This document shows, piece by piece, positions 17,774-25,878 of a stretch of DNA of 64,000 bases (position 1 is its first letter; each line of letters opens with the position of its first letter). This stretch comes from UBA10364 sp049611965. GTDB lineage: Bacteria > Bacteroidota > Bacteroidia > Flavobacteriales > Schleiferiaceae. The position numbers and the translations under genes were made by a program. The notes beneath the pieces are model-generated. The model searched no databases. It was given only the letters and a program-made list of their open reading frames with translations, and was not told the DNA's origin. The stretch spans positions 45,001 to 109,000 of the forward strand of contig JBMZBC010000002.1 of the NCBI GenBank assembly GCA_049611965.1, written 5' to 3'.

Positions 17774-17849
17774 GGTGATGTAGCTCAGTTGGTAGAGCAA
17801 TGGATTGAAAATCCATGTGTCGGCGGTTCGATTCCGTCCATCACCACCA
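17774..17849 (+). tRNA. tRNA-Phe (anticodon GAA)
   Basis: A 76-base cloverleaf. The acceptor stem GGTGATG pairs with CATCACC, followed by discriminator A and an encoded CCA. The anticodon stem is ATGGA/TCCAT with GAA at 17807-17809. The T arm is GGCGG, loop TTCGATT, then CCGTC. The D arm contains AGCTCAGTTGGTAGAGC. A terminator follows immediately. Confidence 0.97.
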
Positions 17850-17851
17850 GC

Positions 17852-17883
17852 AAAAGCCTCTTGGGACTCCAAGAGGCTTTTTT
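17852..17883 (+). terminator. Intrinsic terminator after tRNA-Phe
   Basis: A 13-bp perfect stem (17852-17864 with 17869-17881), loop GACT, and six T at the 3' side. Confidence 0.92.
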
Positions 17884-17935
17884 AATGTCTTTTATAAGCA
17901 TAACGTTGGCAAACTACAACTTCTATACACCAAAC

Positions 17936-17961
17936 TGGTAACCACTCAAATTTGGTTACCA
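17936..17961. repeat. Inverted repeat in the tRNA-Phe / small-gene intergenic region
   Basis: The arms TGGTAACCA and TGGTTACCA are perfect 9-base inverted copies with an 8-base spacer. There is no T run, so it is not a typical terminator. It could be an operator or a structured RNA element. Apart from this I see nothing definite between 17884 and 18096. Confidence 0.5.
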
Positions 17962-18096
17962 TTGAAAGACAGTATCGGCAGATGAACACTTTATACTTTG
18001 ATAATCAAAATTTTAGCTGTTGACAAATTATTCACATCTGCGTCAACTAGACTTTTGCAGCATCGATATTTGTAGGTATCCAACAGATAGAGTGTT

Positions 18097-18309
18097 ATGC
18101 ACCCACTGAAGAAAGATGAAGTTGCATTGATTAACAAGATGAAGTTTGAGACGAAGAATGTACTCGAGCACCTCAATCGTGTCGCAGATCAAAGCAAAAA
18201 AATCAATCGAGAAGAGATGGAACGTCGTTTGACAGAACTGTCTCGTTACTCCAAAAAACTTGCGCTACTTCAGCGTGAAATTGACCTTGAAATAGAGCGC
18301 CAAAATTAA
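18097..18309 (+). CDS. Small charged helical protein, unknown function
   Basis: 70 residues, almost entirely predicted helix with heptad-like charge patterning (EEMERRLTELSRYSKKLALL), suggesting a coiled coil. No signal peptide or membrane segment. GATATTTG (18065-18072), 7 of 8 to the -7 consensus, lies 24 bases upstream. It is flanked by the tRNA terminator and the pirin promoter, so it is probably monocistronic. I recognise no family. Confidence 0.6.
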   Translation: MHPLKKDEVALINKMKFETKNVLEHLNRVADQSKKINREEMERRLTELSRYSKKLALLQREIDLEIERQN

Positions 18310-18311
18310 AA

Positions 18312-18344
18312 TTTGCTATTCCCGCGAACTTTTTTGAATCTTTG
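18312..18344 (+). promoter_or_regulatory. Candidate promoter for the pirin gene
   Basis: TTTG (18312-18315), 21 bases, then AATCTTTG (18337-18344), 7 of 8 to TAnnTTTG. The pirin ATG is 33 bases further. Confidence 0.4.
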
Positions 18345-18377
18345 ATTGTTGTTATAACAACTAAATACCACATCTCT

Positions 18378-19097
18378 ATGAAACAAGTATTGCATCTCGC
18401 GCATGAACGCGGTAGCGCAAATCACGGGTGGCTTAATAGTCACCACAGCTTCAGCTTTGCCAACTATTACAACCCACAGAAAATGAACTTCGGCTTGTTG
18501 CGTGTTTTAAACGACGATACCGTAGCACCTGGAATGGGTTTTGGTAAGCATCCCCACGACAACATGGAAATTATTTCTATTCCCCTTCAAGGAGACTTAG
18601 AACATGAGGACAGTATGGGAAACAAGGCCGTTATTCGTGAAGGTGAGATTCAAGCCATGAGTGCCGGGACAGGCATTTTTCATAGTGAATACAATGCGAG
18701 TAAATCGGACGAAGTGAAATTCCTTCAGATTTGGATTTTCCCAAGAGAAAAGGATGTTACTCCGCGCTACGATCAAATCCTATTACCCGACCTTTCAAAA
18801 GCCAATACCTTACATCAAGTGCTCAGTCCAAATCCAGATGACGCAGGAATATGGGTACATCAAGACGCCTGGTTCCATATGGGGACTTTCAACCAAGGCG
18901 CTGCACAGTCTTACGGGATAAAACGCGCCAGCAATGGTGTATACGCTTTCATCATTGACGGCTCATTCGAGATTGAAGGTCAAAAACTGAGTAAACGAGA
19001 TGCTCTAGGACTCTGGGAGACAGATACTATCCAAATCAAAAGTTTAGAAGCAGGGAGTCGATTGTTACTGATTGACGTTCCAATGAATTTTAGCTAA
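18378..19097 (+). CDS. Pirin family protein (YhhW-like bicupin)
   Basis: A 239-residue bicupin. The N-terminal cupin carries the pirin metal ligands: His58 and His60 in GKHPHDNME, His102 and Glu104 in GIFHSEYN, expected to bind iron. Relatives include quercetin dioxygenase-like YhhW; the natural substrate is unknown. ATG 18378 matches the family start M-K-x-V. The stop shares a base with the start of the next gene (TAATG), so the two are coupled. Confidence 0.93.
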   Translation: MKQVLHLAHERGSANHGWLNSHHSFSFANYYNPQKMNFGLLRVLNDDTVAPGMGFGKHPHDNMEIISIPLQGDLEHEDSMGNKAVIREGEIQAMSAGTGIFHSEYNASKSDEVKFLQIWIFPREKDVTPRYDQILLPDLSKANTLHQVLSPNPDDAGIWVHQDAWFHMGTFNQGAAQSYGIKRASNGVYAFIIDGSFEIEGQKLSKRDALGLWETDTIQIKSLEAGSRLLLIDVPMNFS

Positions 19098-19411
19098 TGC
19101 TCCATACCCCTATCAAATTTGTGGCATTCAATACCAATGAGCAGATTCTCCGGATTCTCATGCGCATTCTAAAACGCGGAGCATCCTGGGAGTGCTCGGG
19201 TATAGCTCAAATTGAACAGGTACAAAGTGCTTTAGAAGGCAAGCCCGATGTATTAGTCATCGGCGTTGGTGGACAAGAGCAATTCATCGCACAGTGGACA
19301 AACTATTGTGAATCACAAAACATACACATCATTCATCATTACGGTGGAGGCAGTGGCTTGCTGTTTAATAGCATTCAAGCATACTTGGACCAGAGAGAAC
19401 AATCGTCCTAG
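19097..19411 (+). CDS. Small protein with a possible receiver-like fold
   Basis: 104 residues, translationally coupled to pirin. The pattern of an initial hydrophobic strand (PIKFVAF), a helix (ILRILMRIL) and a second strand PDVLVIGVGG resembles a CheY-like receiver. However, the phospho-acceptor Asp expected at the end of that strand is absent, so if the fold is right it is a pseudo-receiver. No family is firmly recognised. Confidence 0.6.
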   Translation: MLHTPIKFVAFNTNEQILRILMRILKRGASWECSGIAQIEQVQSALEGKPDVLVIGVGGQEQFIAQWTNYCESQNIHIIHHYGGGSGLLFNSIQAYLDQREQSS

Positions 19412-19419
19412 AAAGGCGT

Positions 19420-19427
19420 TAACTTTG
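19420..19427 (+). promoter_or_regulatory. -7 box for the HMG-CoA reductase gene
   Basis: TAACTTTG, a perfect TAnnTTTG, ends 19 bases before the ATG at 19447. Confidence 0.55.
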
Positions 19428-19446
19428 CAAAGCAAAACCGATCGTC

Positions 19447-20778
19447 ATGAAAGAGCCAATTAAAGGATTTTCAAAACTCAGCAAGGCTGCAAAGCTGGAA
19501 TGGCTGACGCAGAACAACTTCGAAAATCCAGAAGCAACCCTCGAACTTTTCCAGAGTTATTGGCACAACGATGAAAGCGTGCAGAAGAAGCACGACGATT
19601 TCATCGAGAACACCATGACGAATTATTACATGCCGTTCGGTGTAGCTCCTAACTTCCAAATCAACGGCAAACTCTACACCCTACCCATGGCCATAGAAGA
19701 GAGTTCAGTCGTTGCAGCCGCAGCAAAAAGTGCGAGCTATTGGATGGCCCGCGGTGGGTTCAAGACCGAAGTTGTGAGCACAGAAAAAATTGGCCACGTA
19801 CACTTCATGTATGAAGGTGATGCGTCGCCACTCTTTAATGACTTTAATGCTTTAGAAGTACAACTTCGCGCTGCAACAAAGGAGCTCACTGCCAATATGG
19901 AAGCCCGTGGTGGTGGGATTACCGCTATCACATTGGTCGATAAAACGGCTGACCTTGACGACTATTACCAAATCGAAGTTTGTTTCGAAACTTGTGATTC
20001 AATGGGGGCCAATTTTATCAATTCCAACCTCGAAGAAATGGCCAAAAGCTTGGAAGCCTTCACAGCGGCTCACCAAGACCTCAACGAAGACAAGCTAGAG
20101 GTAGTTATGCGCATTCTCAGTAATTACACGCCGAAATGTATCGTTCGTGCCTCTGTAAGCTGTCCCATTAGCGATCTGGCAAGTGAAGGAACTACAGGCG
20201 AGGATTTTGCCCGCAAATTCAAACGCGCCATTGATATCGCCAATGCGGAGCCGTATCGTGCAACTACGCATAACAAGGGCATCATGAACGGTATAGATGC
20301 ACTTATCATTGCGACAGGTAATGATTTTAGAGCTGTTGAGGCAGCCTGTCACACCTATGCTTCTAAATCCGGTCAATACCGCAGTCTAACTCACTGTAGT
20401 GTAGAAAACGGTACGTTTACCTACTGGATCGAAATTCCATTGGCCCTTGGGGTTGTTGGTGGTTTGACCAAATTGCACCCATTAGTGGTTAAAGCACTCG
20501 AGATGTTGGGCAAGCCAAATGCAGAGGAATTGATGGGGATTGTTGCCGTCAGTGGCCTTGCGCAGAACTTCGCTGCACTCCGAGCATTGGTGACAACTGG
20601 CATTCAAAAAGGGCACATGAAGATGCACCTGATGAACATCTTAAACCAACTTGAAGCCACGCCTGAAGAGAAGGTTATTGTAGCCAATTACTTCAAAGAT
20701 AAGGTCCCCCATCACCGTGAGGTTGTGAATTACTTCTGTAATTTGCGTGGAGTCCCAGTACCAAAGGTTGGTGGCTAA
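19447..20778 (+). CDS. Hydroxymethylglutaryl-CoA reductase, class II (degradative type)
   Basis: Interconverts HMG-CoA and mevalonate. In Flavobacteria class II enzymes serve the mevalonate route to isoprenoids. The 443 residues contain the catalytic set: Glu in AIEESSVVAAAAK (84/85), Lys277 in HNKGIMNGID, Asp293 in GNDFRA and His390 in KGHMKMH. The usual DAMGxN cofactor motif reads DSMGAN. Length and lack of a membrane domain place it in class II. The GHMP kinase begins 7 bases after the stop, which supports an isoprenoid role. Mevalonate kinase and later steps are not in the window. Confidence 0.94.
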   Translation: MKEPIKGFSKLSKAAKLEWLTQNNFENPEATLELFQSYWHNDESVQKKHDDFIENTMTNYYMPFGVAPNFQINGKLYTLPMAIEESSVVAAAAKSASYWMARGGFKTEVVSTEKIGHVHFMYEGDASPLFNDFNALEVQLRAATKELTANMEARGGGITAITLVDKTADLDDYYQIEVCFETCDSMGANFINSNLEEMAKSLEAFTAAHQDLNEDKLEVVMRILSNYTPKCIVRASVSCPISDLASEGTTGEDFARKFKRAIDIANAEPYRATTHNKGIMNGIDALIIATGNDFRAVEAACHTYASKSGQYRSLTHCSVENGTFTYWIEIPLALGVVGGLTKLHPLVVKALEMLGKPNAEELMGIVAVSGLAQNFAALRALVTTGIQKGHMKMHLMNILNQLEATPEEKVIVANYFKDKVPHHREVVNYFCNLRGVPVPKVGG

Positions 20779-20785
20779 AGAGACC

Positions 20786-21691
20786 ATGCTGAATTACCGC
20801 GCAAACGGAAAGCTTTTACTTACTTCAGAATACGCCATAACACAAGGCGCAAAGGGTCTCGCTATTCCTACAACTAAGGGTCAAACTTTACAAGTAGATT
20901 CGGAATCTAGTGATGAAGCCATTGTATGGGAATCTATAGCCCACGATGGGACAACGTGGTTTTCTGCCCGCTTAATGCCTAGAACTCTTGAAATCATTGA
21001 AAGCACTAATGCTAATGTAGCAGCTCGGTTGGTACAAAACCTTCAGGTTGTATTACAAAATACAGATCTGCTTGATCAGCCTCAGGGATTTACCACCCAA
21101 TTGGAGTTTCCTAACGAATGGGGCCTGGGTTCTTCAAGTACTTTCACTAGCCTTCTTGCTCAATGTGCTGGAGTAAACGCACTAGAACATTTCAGAACAG
21201 TCCACGGCGGTAGTGGATATGACCTGGCCTGCGCCACGGCAGATGGCCCGATTATTTACCAACTTCAAAATGAAGCAGGCATTGTATGCCCAGCGACCAT
21301 AGACTTTGATTTTACCGACGACCTTGGATTTGTTTATCTCGGGAAAAAGCAATTGACCTCTGAAAGTCTGAATCTCGTGCAACGCAAACCGTTCTCACTC
21401 GCGCAAATTGAAACATTCAATGCTCTGACCGATGCGTTCCTCAATGCTTCCAATATAGATGACCTTGAGCGAGTTATCGAAGAGCATGAAAGCATACTAT
21501 CCGAACATTTGGGCCTGGCTAAGGTTAAAGAAATGCACTTCTCATCGTATCCTGGCACAGCCAAAAGTTTAGGCGGCTGGGGTGGAGATTTTGCAATGGT
21601 AACTAGGTTTGCATCTTCCAGAAAATGGCTCACAGACAACGGATACAAAGTCATATTCCCTTTCAAAAGTTTAGGGCAGTTCGGCCAATAA
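20786..21691 (+). CDS. GHMP kinase, GYDIA-type, next to HMG-CoA reductase
   Basis: 301 residues with the GHMP ATP-binding motif GLGSSSTF (113-120) and HGGSGYDLACA (140-150), which corresponds to the GYDIA signature that names a Bacteroidetes-type family found beside HMG-CoA reductase. It probably phosphorylates mevalonate or a later intermediate; the exact substrate cannot be read from sequence. I chose ATG 20786; a longer reading from 20747 overlaps the reductase. Confidence 0.88.
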   Translation: MLNYRANGKLLLTSEYAITQGAKGLAIPTTKGQTLQVDSESSDEAIVWESIAHDGTTWFSARLMPRTLEIIESTNANVAARLVQNLQVVLQNTDLLDQPQGFTTQLEFPNEWGLGSSSTFTSLLAQCAGVNALEHFRTVHGGSGYDLACATADGPIIYQLQNEAGIVCPATIDFDFTDDLGFVYLGKKQLTSESLNLVQRKPFSLAQIETFNALTDAFLNASNIDDLERVIEEHESILSEHLGLAKVKEMHFSSYPGTAKSLGGWGGDFAMVTRFASSRKWLTDNGYKVIFPFKSLGQFGQ

Positions 21692-21723
21692 TATTGGGCA
21701 CAATATTTGGTAGATTTACTCCA

Positions 21724-23904
21724 ATGCGTAAGGCCTACTTTTTCATATTCTTTTTCGCCCTACTCCTACCCTCCAAAGCAGCGCATTTGGTAGGTGGAGA
21801 AATCTCGTACCGCTGTGTAGGGTCGAATACTAACGGGAATGTATACCAAATCACGCTTACCATTTACCGCGACTGTAACTCCTCGGGAGCACCGTTTGAT
21901 CAAAGTGCACCCATTACCATATATGGCGGTGCTTCGCAAAATGTGGCAGTCCAGACCTTGAATGTTGCTCGGGGACAGATTGTAGGTATTCCAGCAGTAG
22001 TTGCCAATCCTTGTTTACAAACTCCACCGAATGTCTGTACAGAGAAAGCAACATATAGAGCAACCGTCACGCTTCAACCAAGTACGCACGGCTATACCAT
22101 CGTATACCAACGTTGTTGTAGAAACAATACCATTACCAATGTGGGTAATTCAGGAGCTTGGGGCTCTACCTACCACATTACTATTCCACCTCAAGACAGC
22201 GTATGTAACGGTTCTGCACGCTTCCAATCGGACCCTCCTATTGTGATGTGTAAAGACGATAGTTTGAACATAGACTTCTCTGTTTTGGAGGACAATGGCG
22301 ACTCCATCTACTACTCCTTGTGTCAACCGCTGACCGGTGGTAGCCAAAATAATCCCGCGCCAAACCCGCCGGGACCGCCCCCATATACTTCTGTTCCCTT
22401 CTTGTTCCCGTATTCTTCAAGCTACCCGATGCCGTCGAACCCCCAGATTTCGCTAGATCCTAACACAGGTATATTGACGGGAACACCAACAGGTACCGGA
22501 CAATACGTCTTTGCCGTCTGTGCCTCTGAATACGACTCAAGCGGAGTATTGTTATCCACACTAAGAAGGGATTACCAGTTCAATGTAACCACCTGTCAAA
22601 GCAACGTACTAAGCGACCCAACACCTCAAATTTACCAGCCAAATACCTTGTGTAACGGTACGACCATTACCATGACTGATAGCTCAAGGAATGCCTCTGA
22701 TTACCTGTGGATCTGGAACGACCCAAACAATCCAGGCGCTACATCTACCGGTCAGAATCCTACCTATACCTATGGTGATACCGGAACATATACTATCCAA
22801 CTCGTGATTAATGTGGGATGGCCTTGTACAGATACCGCAGAGGTTATCTACGATTTGTACAACCCTATCAATGCAGGATACACCTTCAATGGACCGGTAT
22901 GTTTTGATGAAAACCTAATCACCTTCCAAAATCAAAGCTCCAACGGGGGCATGGCGGAGGCAACTTGGGATTTCGGACCTAACGGCTCAATCACATCTTT
23001 CAACGGTTGGAACCCGCCGCCTATCAACTTCTCTACTTGGGGCGACCAAATCGTTTCGCTTACTGTCACTGAACAAGGCTGTGAAGAAACCTACGTTGAT
23101 ACCGTGAGGATCTATCGTCGTCCAGAAACCGATGTAAGTGTCCAAAATCAAATTGGGTGTGCACCATTCACCGTAGAATTCTGGGACAGCACCATTACCG
23201 ATGGTCAACTCATTTATAATTGGGACTTCGGAGACGGTGTATTGAGCAACGATAGTGCTCCAGTATATACCTACACCAATCCAGGTACCTATGATTTAAC
23301 ACTCACGGTATATTTTATAGAAGGCTGTGTGGATACCATTACAGTGTACTACGACGACTTTATTACCGTATACCCATCACCTACGTCTTCTTTCATTGCA
23401 GATCCAACATCCGCAACGATATACACGAGTAACATTGAGATTACAGATATCGCCGCCGACCCCTCTGACGATATCATCACCTCCATGGGCGACGGTAGTC
23501 TTTACTACAACCTACGATCCTTTAATCATGCCTACAGTGACACAGGCTGGTTTGAAGTTGAACATGTGGTGATCAACACCTTCGATTGTCCCGATACTTC
23601 CACCGCGATGATCAGGATTAACCCGGAGACCCTCATATTTGTACCAAATGCCTTCACACCGGACGGTGACGGCACAAACGAGATTTTCAAACCTACCGCA
23701 GTAGGTATTAAATCGTACGAACTCAGAATCTTTAACCGCTGGGGTGAGGAAATCTTCTTTACAGACGATCCAGACACAGGCTGGGACGGCACGAACCCGA
23801 ACGGCTCTTTAGCGCCATTTGGCACCTATACTTGGAAGGTCTTCTCCAAAGGTCAAAACGACAAATTGATCAATAGATCAGGTATCCTGAACCTGATACG
23901 ATAG
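21724..23904 (+). CDS. Secreted PKD-domain protein with T9SS type B (gliding) C-terminal domain
   Basis: 726 residues: a signal peptide, an N-terminal region beginning HLVGGEISYRCVG that recurs in Bacteroidetes surface proteins, Cys-rich beta domains, at least two PKD repeats (YLWIWNDPNN...YTYGDTGTYTI; YNWDFGDG) and a C-terminal type B sorting domain with FVPNAFTPDGDGTNE, IFNRWGEEIF and GTYTWKV. It should be exported by Sec then T9SS and placed on the cell surface. ATG 21724 starts the signal peptide. It ends 1 base from the convergent crcB gene, with no terminator visible. Confidence 0.9.
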   Translation: MRKAYFFIFFFALLLPSKAAHLVGGEISYRCVGSNTNGNVYQITLTIYRDCNSSGAPFDQSAPITIYGGASQNVAVQTLNVARGQIVGIPAVVANPCLQTPPNVCTEKATYRATVTLQPSTHGYTIVYQRCCRNNTITNVGNSGAWGSTYHITIPPQDSVCNGSARFQSDPPIVMCKDDSLNIDFSVLEDNGDSIYYSLCQPLTGGSQNNPAPNPPGPPPYTSVPFLFPYSSSYPMPSNPQISLDPNTGILTGTPTGTGQYVFAVCASEYDSSGVLLSTLRRDYQFNVTTCQSNVLSDPTPQIYQPNTLCNGTTITMTDSSRNASDYLWIWNDPNNPGATSTGQNPTYTYGDTGTYTIQLVINVGWPCTDTAEVIYDLYNPINAGYTFNGPVCFDENLITFQNQSSNGGMAEATWDFGPNGSITSFNGWNPPPINFSTWGDQIVSLTVTEQGCEETYVDTVRIYRRPETDVSVQNQIGCAPFTVEFWDSTITDGQLIYNWDFGDGVLSNDSAPVYTYTNPGTYDLTLTVYFIEGCVDTITVYYDDFITVYPSPTSSFIADPTSATIYTSNIEITDIAADPSDDIITSMGDGSLYYNLRSFNHAYSDTGWFEVEHVVINTFDCPDTSTAMIRINPETLIFVPNAFTPDGDGTNEIFKPTAVGIKSYELRIFNRWGEEIFFTDDPDTGWDGTNPNGSLAPFGTYTWKVFSKGQNDKLINRSGILNLIR

Positions 23905-23905
23905 G

Positions 23906-24268
23906 TTACTTCACCAATAACCAGATCGCCGCAAAGGCAACTGCTACACTACTTAAGACGTACGCCAGGGCTTCCCACTCTCTGCCCTGCTGGATCAATC
24001 GGACCGTTTCATAACTAAAGGTGCTGAAAGTCGACCATCCACCGCATATACCCGTGGCTAAGAAGAGCTGCAATGTACTTTTCTCAGGGGTGAGTTTGTA
24101 GACGTAGACCAAGGCAACTGAGGCCATGATATTAATAATGAACGTGGCCCAGTGTAAGCGGCTTTCCATCATTCCTAGTGCAAGCAATCCCTTCGTACTG
24201 CCGTATCGAAATGATGCGCCAATACCGCCGCCGAGAAAAACTGCTACTAAAGCTGGGATGGAATTCAT
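23906..24268 (-). CDS. crcB: Fluoride exporter CrcB/Fluc
   Basis: 120 residues with four membrane helices, GGGIGASFRYG near the N terminus, the FIINI Asn-containing segment and the hallmark GGWSTFSTFSYE of the fluoride channel. It forms antiparallel dimers that expel fluoride. The start at ATG 24268 overlaps the PAP2 stop in an ATGA; the longer upstream reading is not credible. I see no fluoride riboswitch, and the gene appears to be last in the adk-obgE-PAP2-crcB run. Confidence 0.93.
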   Translation of the reverse strand: MNSIPALVAVFLGGGIGASFRYGSTKGLLALGMMESRLHWATFIINIMASVALVYVYKLTPEKSTLQLFLATGICGGWSTFSTFSYETVRLIQQGREWEALAYVLSSVAVAFAAIWLLVK

Positions 24269-24807
24269 GAGAATTGTTGATCGATGCGCACTAAAATAGT
24301 GGAAATAAGTATTCCCCACAGGCCGCCAAAAACAAGATCCAAAGGATAATGCACGCCAAGGTGTATTCGTGAAAAGCTCTGAAGCAACGCCACTACTACT
24401 AATATGGGGAACCACGAAGGCTTGAGCCATTTACGCATCAAAAAAGCTAAACCAAAGGCATTGGCAGCATGTGCTGAGAAAAACCCATAAGGCGAACAAT
24501 GAACAAGAACACGGATTCCTTCAATTTCTTCTTGGCAAGGTCTTGGTCGAGCGATCCATTCTTTGAAGAGGCCCGCCCCTTGGTCCCAAATAAGTACACC
24601 AACTATGGTTAATGCTATTCGGAAAAGCCAAGTGCTATGATTCGGCGCAGTTTTGATAAGACGTGCCAGAATGACCACATATAATGGAATCCATGTGATG
24701 GTTTTTGTGACAGCCATCCAAAAGGTATCGCTCGAAGCAGGAAAAAATGAGTTCAGGCTAAGGAAAACCTGCTCATCTAGTTCTAATATTACCGCCAACA
24801 GGCTCAT
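24265..24807 (-). CDS. PAP2-family membrane phosphatase
   Basis: 180 residues with about five membrane helices and the three phosphatase motifs: KEWIARPRP, a variant GFFSAHA (usual PSGH) and SRIHLGVHYPLD with the catalytic His and Asp. It likely dephosphorylates a lipid phosphate such as undecaprenyl pyrophosphate or phosphatidic acid; the substrate is not determined. It shares one base with the end of obgE and four with the start of crcB. Confidence 0.9.
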   Translation of the reverse strand: MSLLAVILELDEQVFLSLNSFFPASSDTFWMAVTKTITWIPLYVVILARLIKTAPNHSTWLFRIALTIVGVLIWDQGAGLFKEWIARPRPCQEEIEGIRVLVHCSPYGFFSAHAANAFGLAFLMRKWLKPSWFPILVVVALLQSFSRIHLGVHYPLDLVFGGLWGILISTILVRIDQQFS

Positions 24808-25805
24808 TAGGCGTCGGTATTAAGTGCCGCCCAGATTTGATCCTTCAGGGCCATGATATTCATGCCTGTTACCGATGAAATAAACAAGTGCGGAATATCA
24901 GATGGAAGCTGCGCCGCAATCTCAGACTGCATTTCCTCGTCCAACATATCGGACTTCGTGATGGCTAAAATTCGATCCTTGTCGGCCAGTTCTGGATTAT
25001 ATGCCACCAATTCATTCAGCAAGATCTCGTATTCCTTATTGTAATCTTCTGCATCGGCAGGAACCATGAACAACAGAAGTGCATTGCGCTCAATGTGACG
25101 CAGGAATCGGTACCCCAACCCTTTGCCTTCAGAAGCTCCCTCGATAATCCCAGGGATATCTGCCATTACAAATGAACGGTAGTCTCTGTAGTTGACCATG
25201 CCCAAGTTTGGCACCAATGTGGTAAATGGATAATTCGCAATTTCAGGCTTTGCAGCACTGACCACACTCAGCAGTGTGCTCTTCCCTGCGTTTGGAAATC
25301 CTACGAGACCGACATCAGCCAAAACTTTAAGCTCTAGGATGAACCAACCCTCTACAGGGTCCTCGCCGGGTTGCGCAAAGCGTGGTGTTTGAAACGTGGC
25401 CGATTTAAAATGCACATTCCCAAGACCGCCTCGGCCTCCTTTTACAAGAATTTTCTCCTCGCCGTCTTCAGTAATTTCAAAGAGAACCTCACCAGTTTCC
25501 TCGTCTTTGGCCACCGTTCCTAAAGGAACATCAATGTACCGGTCTTCACCGTTAGCACCAGTCTTCTCTTGACCTGAGCCATTTTCTCCGGAAGAAGCCT
25601 TAATGTGCTTTTGGTATTTCAAAGGCAGCAAAGTCCACATCTGCGCATTACCACGCACAATTACGTGACCTCCACGACCGCCGTCGCCGCCGTCTGGACC
25701 GCCCTTGGAGGTCATACGGTTTCTCAAGAGGTGTGTTGAACCCTTTCCACCACGACCGCTCTTGCAGTAGATTTTTACGTAATCAATGAAGTTGCTACCT
25801 GACAT
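24807..25805 (-). CDS. obgE: GTPase Obg
   Basis: 332 residues. The N-terminal glycine-rich Obg fold (YCKSGRGGKGS, GGPDGGDGGRGGHV) is followed by a G domain with P-loop GFPNAGKSTLL, switch region ANYPFTTLVPNLG, DIPG and the TKSD base-recognition motif. It lacks the long C-terminal OCT domain. It acts in large ribosomal subunit maturation. ATG 25805 is the family start (M-S-G-S-N-F-I-D-Y). It has its own -7 box and a hairpin in a very short leader. Confidence 0.95.
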   Translation of the reverse strand: MSGSNFIDYVKIYCKSGRGGKGSTHLLRNRMTSKGGPDGGDGGRGGHVIVRGNAQMWTLLPLKYQKHIKASSGENGSGQEKTGANGEDRYIDVPLGTVAKDEETGEVLFEITEDGEEKILVKGGRGGLGNVHFKSATFQTPRFAQPGEDPVEGWFILELKVLADVGLVGFPNAGKSTLLSVVSAAKPEIANYPFTTLVPNLGMVNYRDYRSFVMADIPGIIEGASEGKGLGYRFLRHIERNALLLFMVPADAEDYNKEYEILLNELVAYNPELADKDRILAITKSDMLDEEMQSEIAAQLPSDIPHLFISSVTGMNIMALKDQIWAALNTDA

Positions 25806-25811
25806 AATAAA

Positions 25812-25840
25812 AGAGCAGCTTGCCACTGGGCAGCTGCTCT
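25812..25840 (-). promoter_or_regulatory. Hairpin in the obgE leader, attenuator-like
   Basis: The 8-bp perfect outer stem (25812-25819 with 25833-25840) continues as an imperfect inner stem (TTGCC with GGCA). On the minus strand it is followed by TTTTATT and then the obgE ATG, 6 bases after the hairpin. It could terminate adk read-through or hide the obgE start. Confidence 0.55.
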
Positions 25841-25841
25841 G

Positions 25842-25849
25842 CAAAAGTA
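25842..25849 (-). promoter_or_regulatory. -7 box for obgE
   Basis: TACTTTTG on the minus strand, a perfect TAnnTTTG. Transcripts would begin at or just inside the leader hairpin. Confidence 0.5.
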
Positions 25850-25878
25850 CAATTAGTAAGTGGGTCTAGAAAAACCGA

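Noticed and set aside
17756..17941. Short open frame across the tRNA-Phe gene
   Set aside because: The DNA folds as a tRNA followed by a terminator, so the frame is coincidental.
24268..24430. N-terminal extension or fluoride riboswitch upstream of crcB
   Set aside because: The region is the end of the PAP2 gene, translated in another frame; I saw no fluoride-riboswitch core, and the ATGA overlap explains the start.
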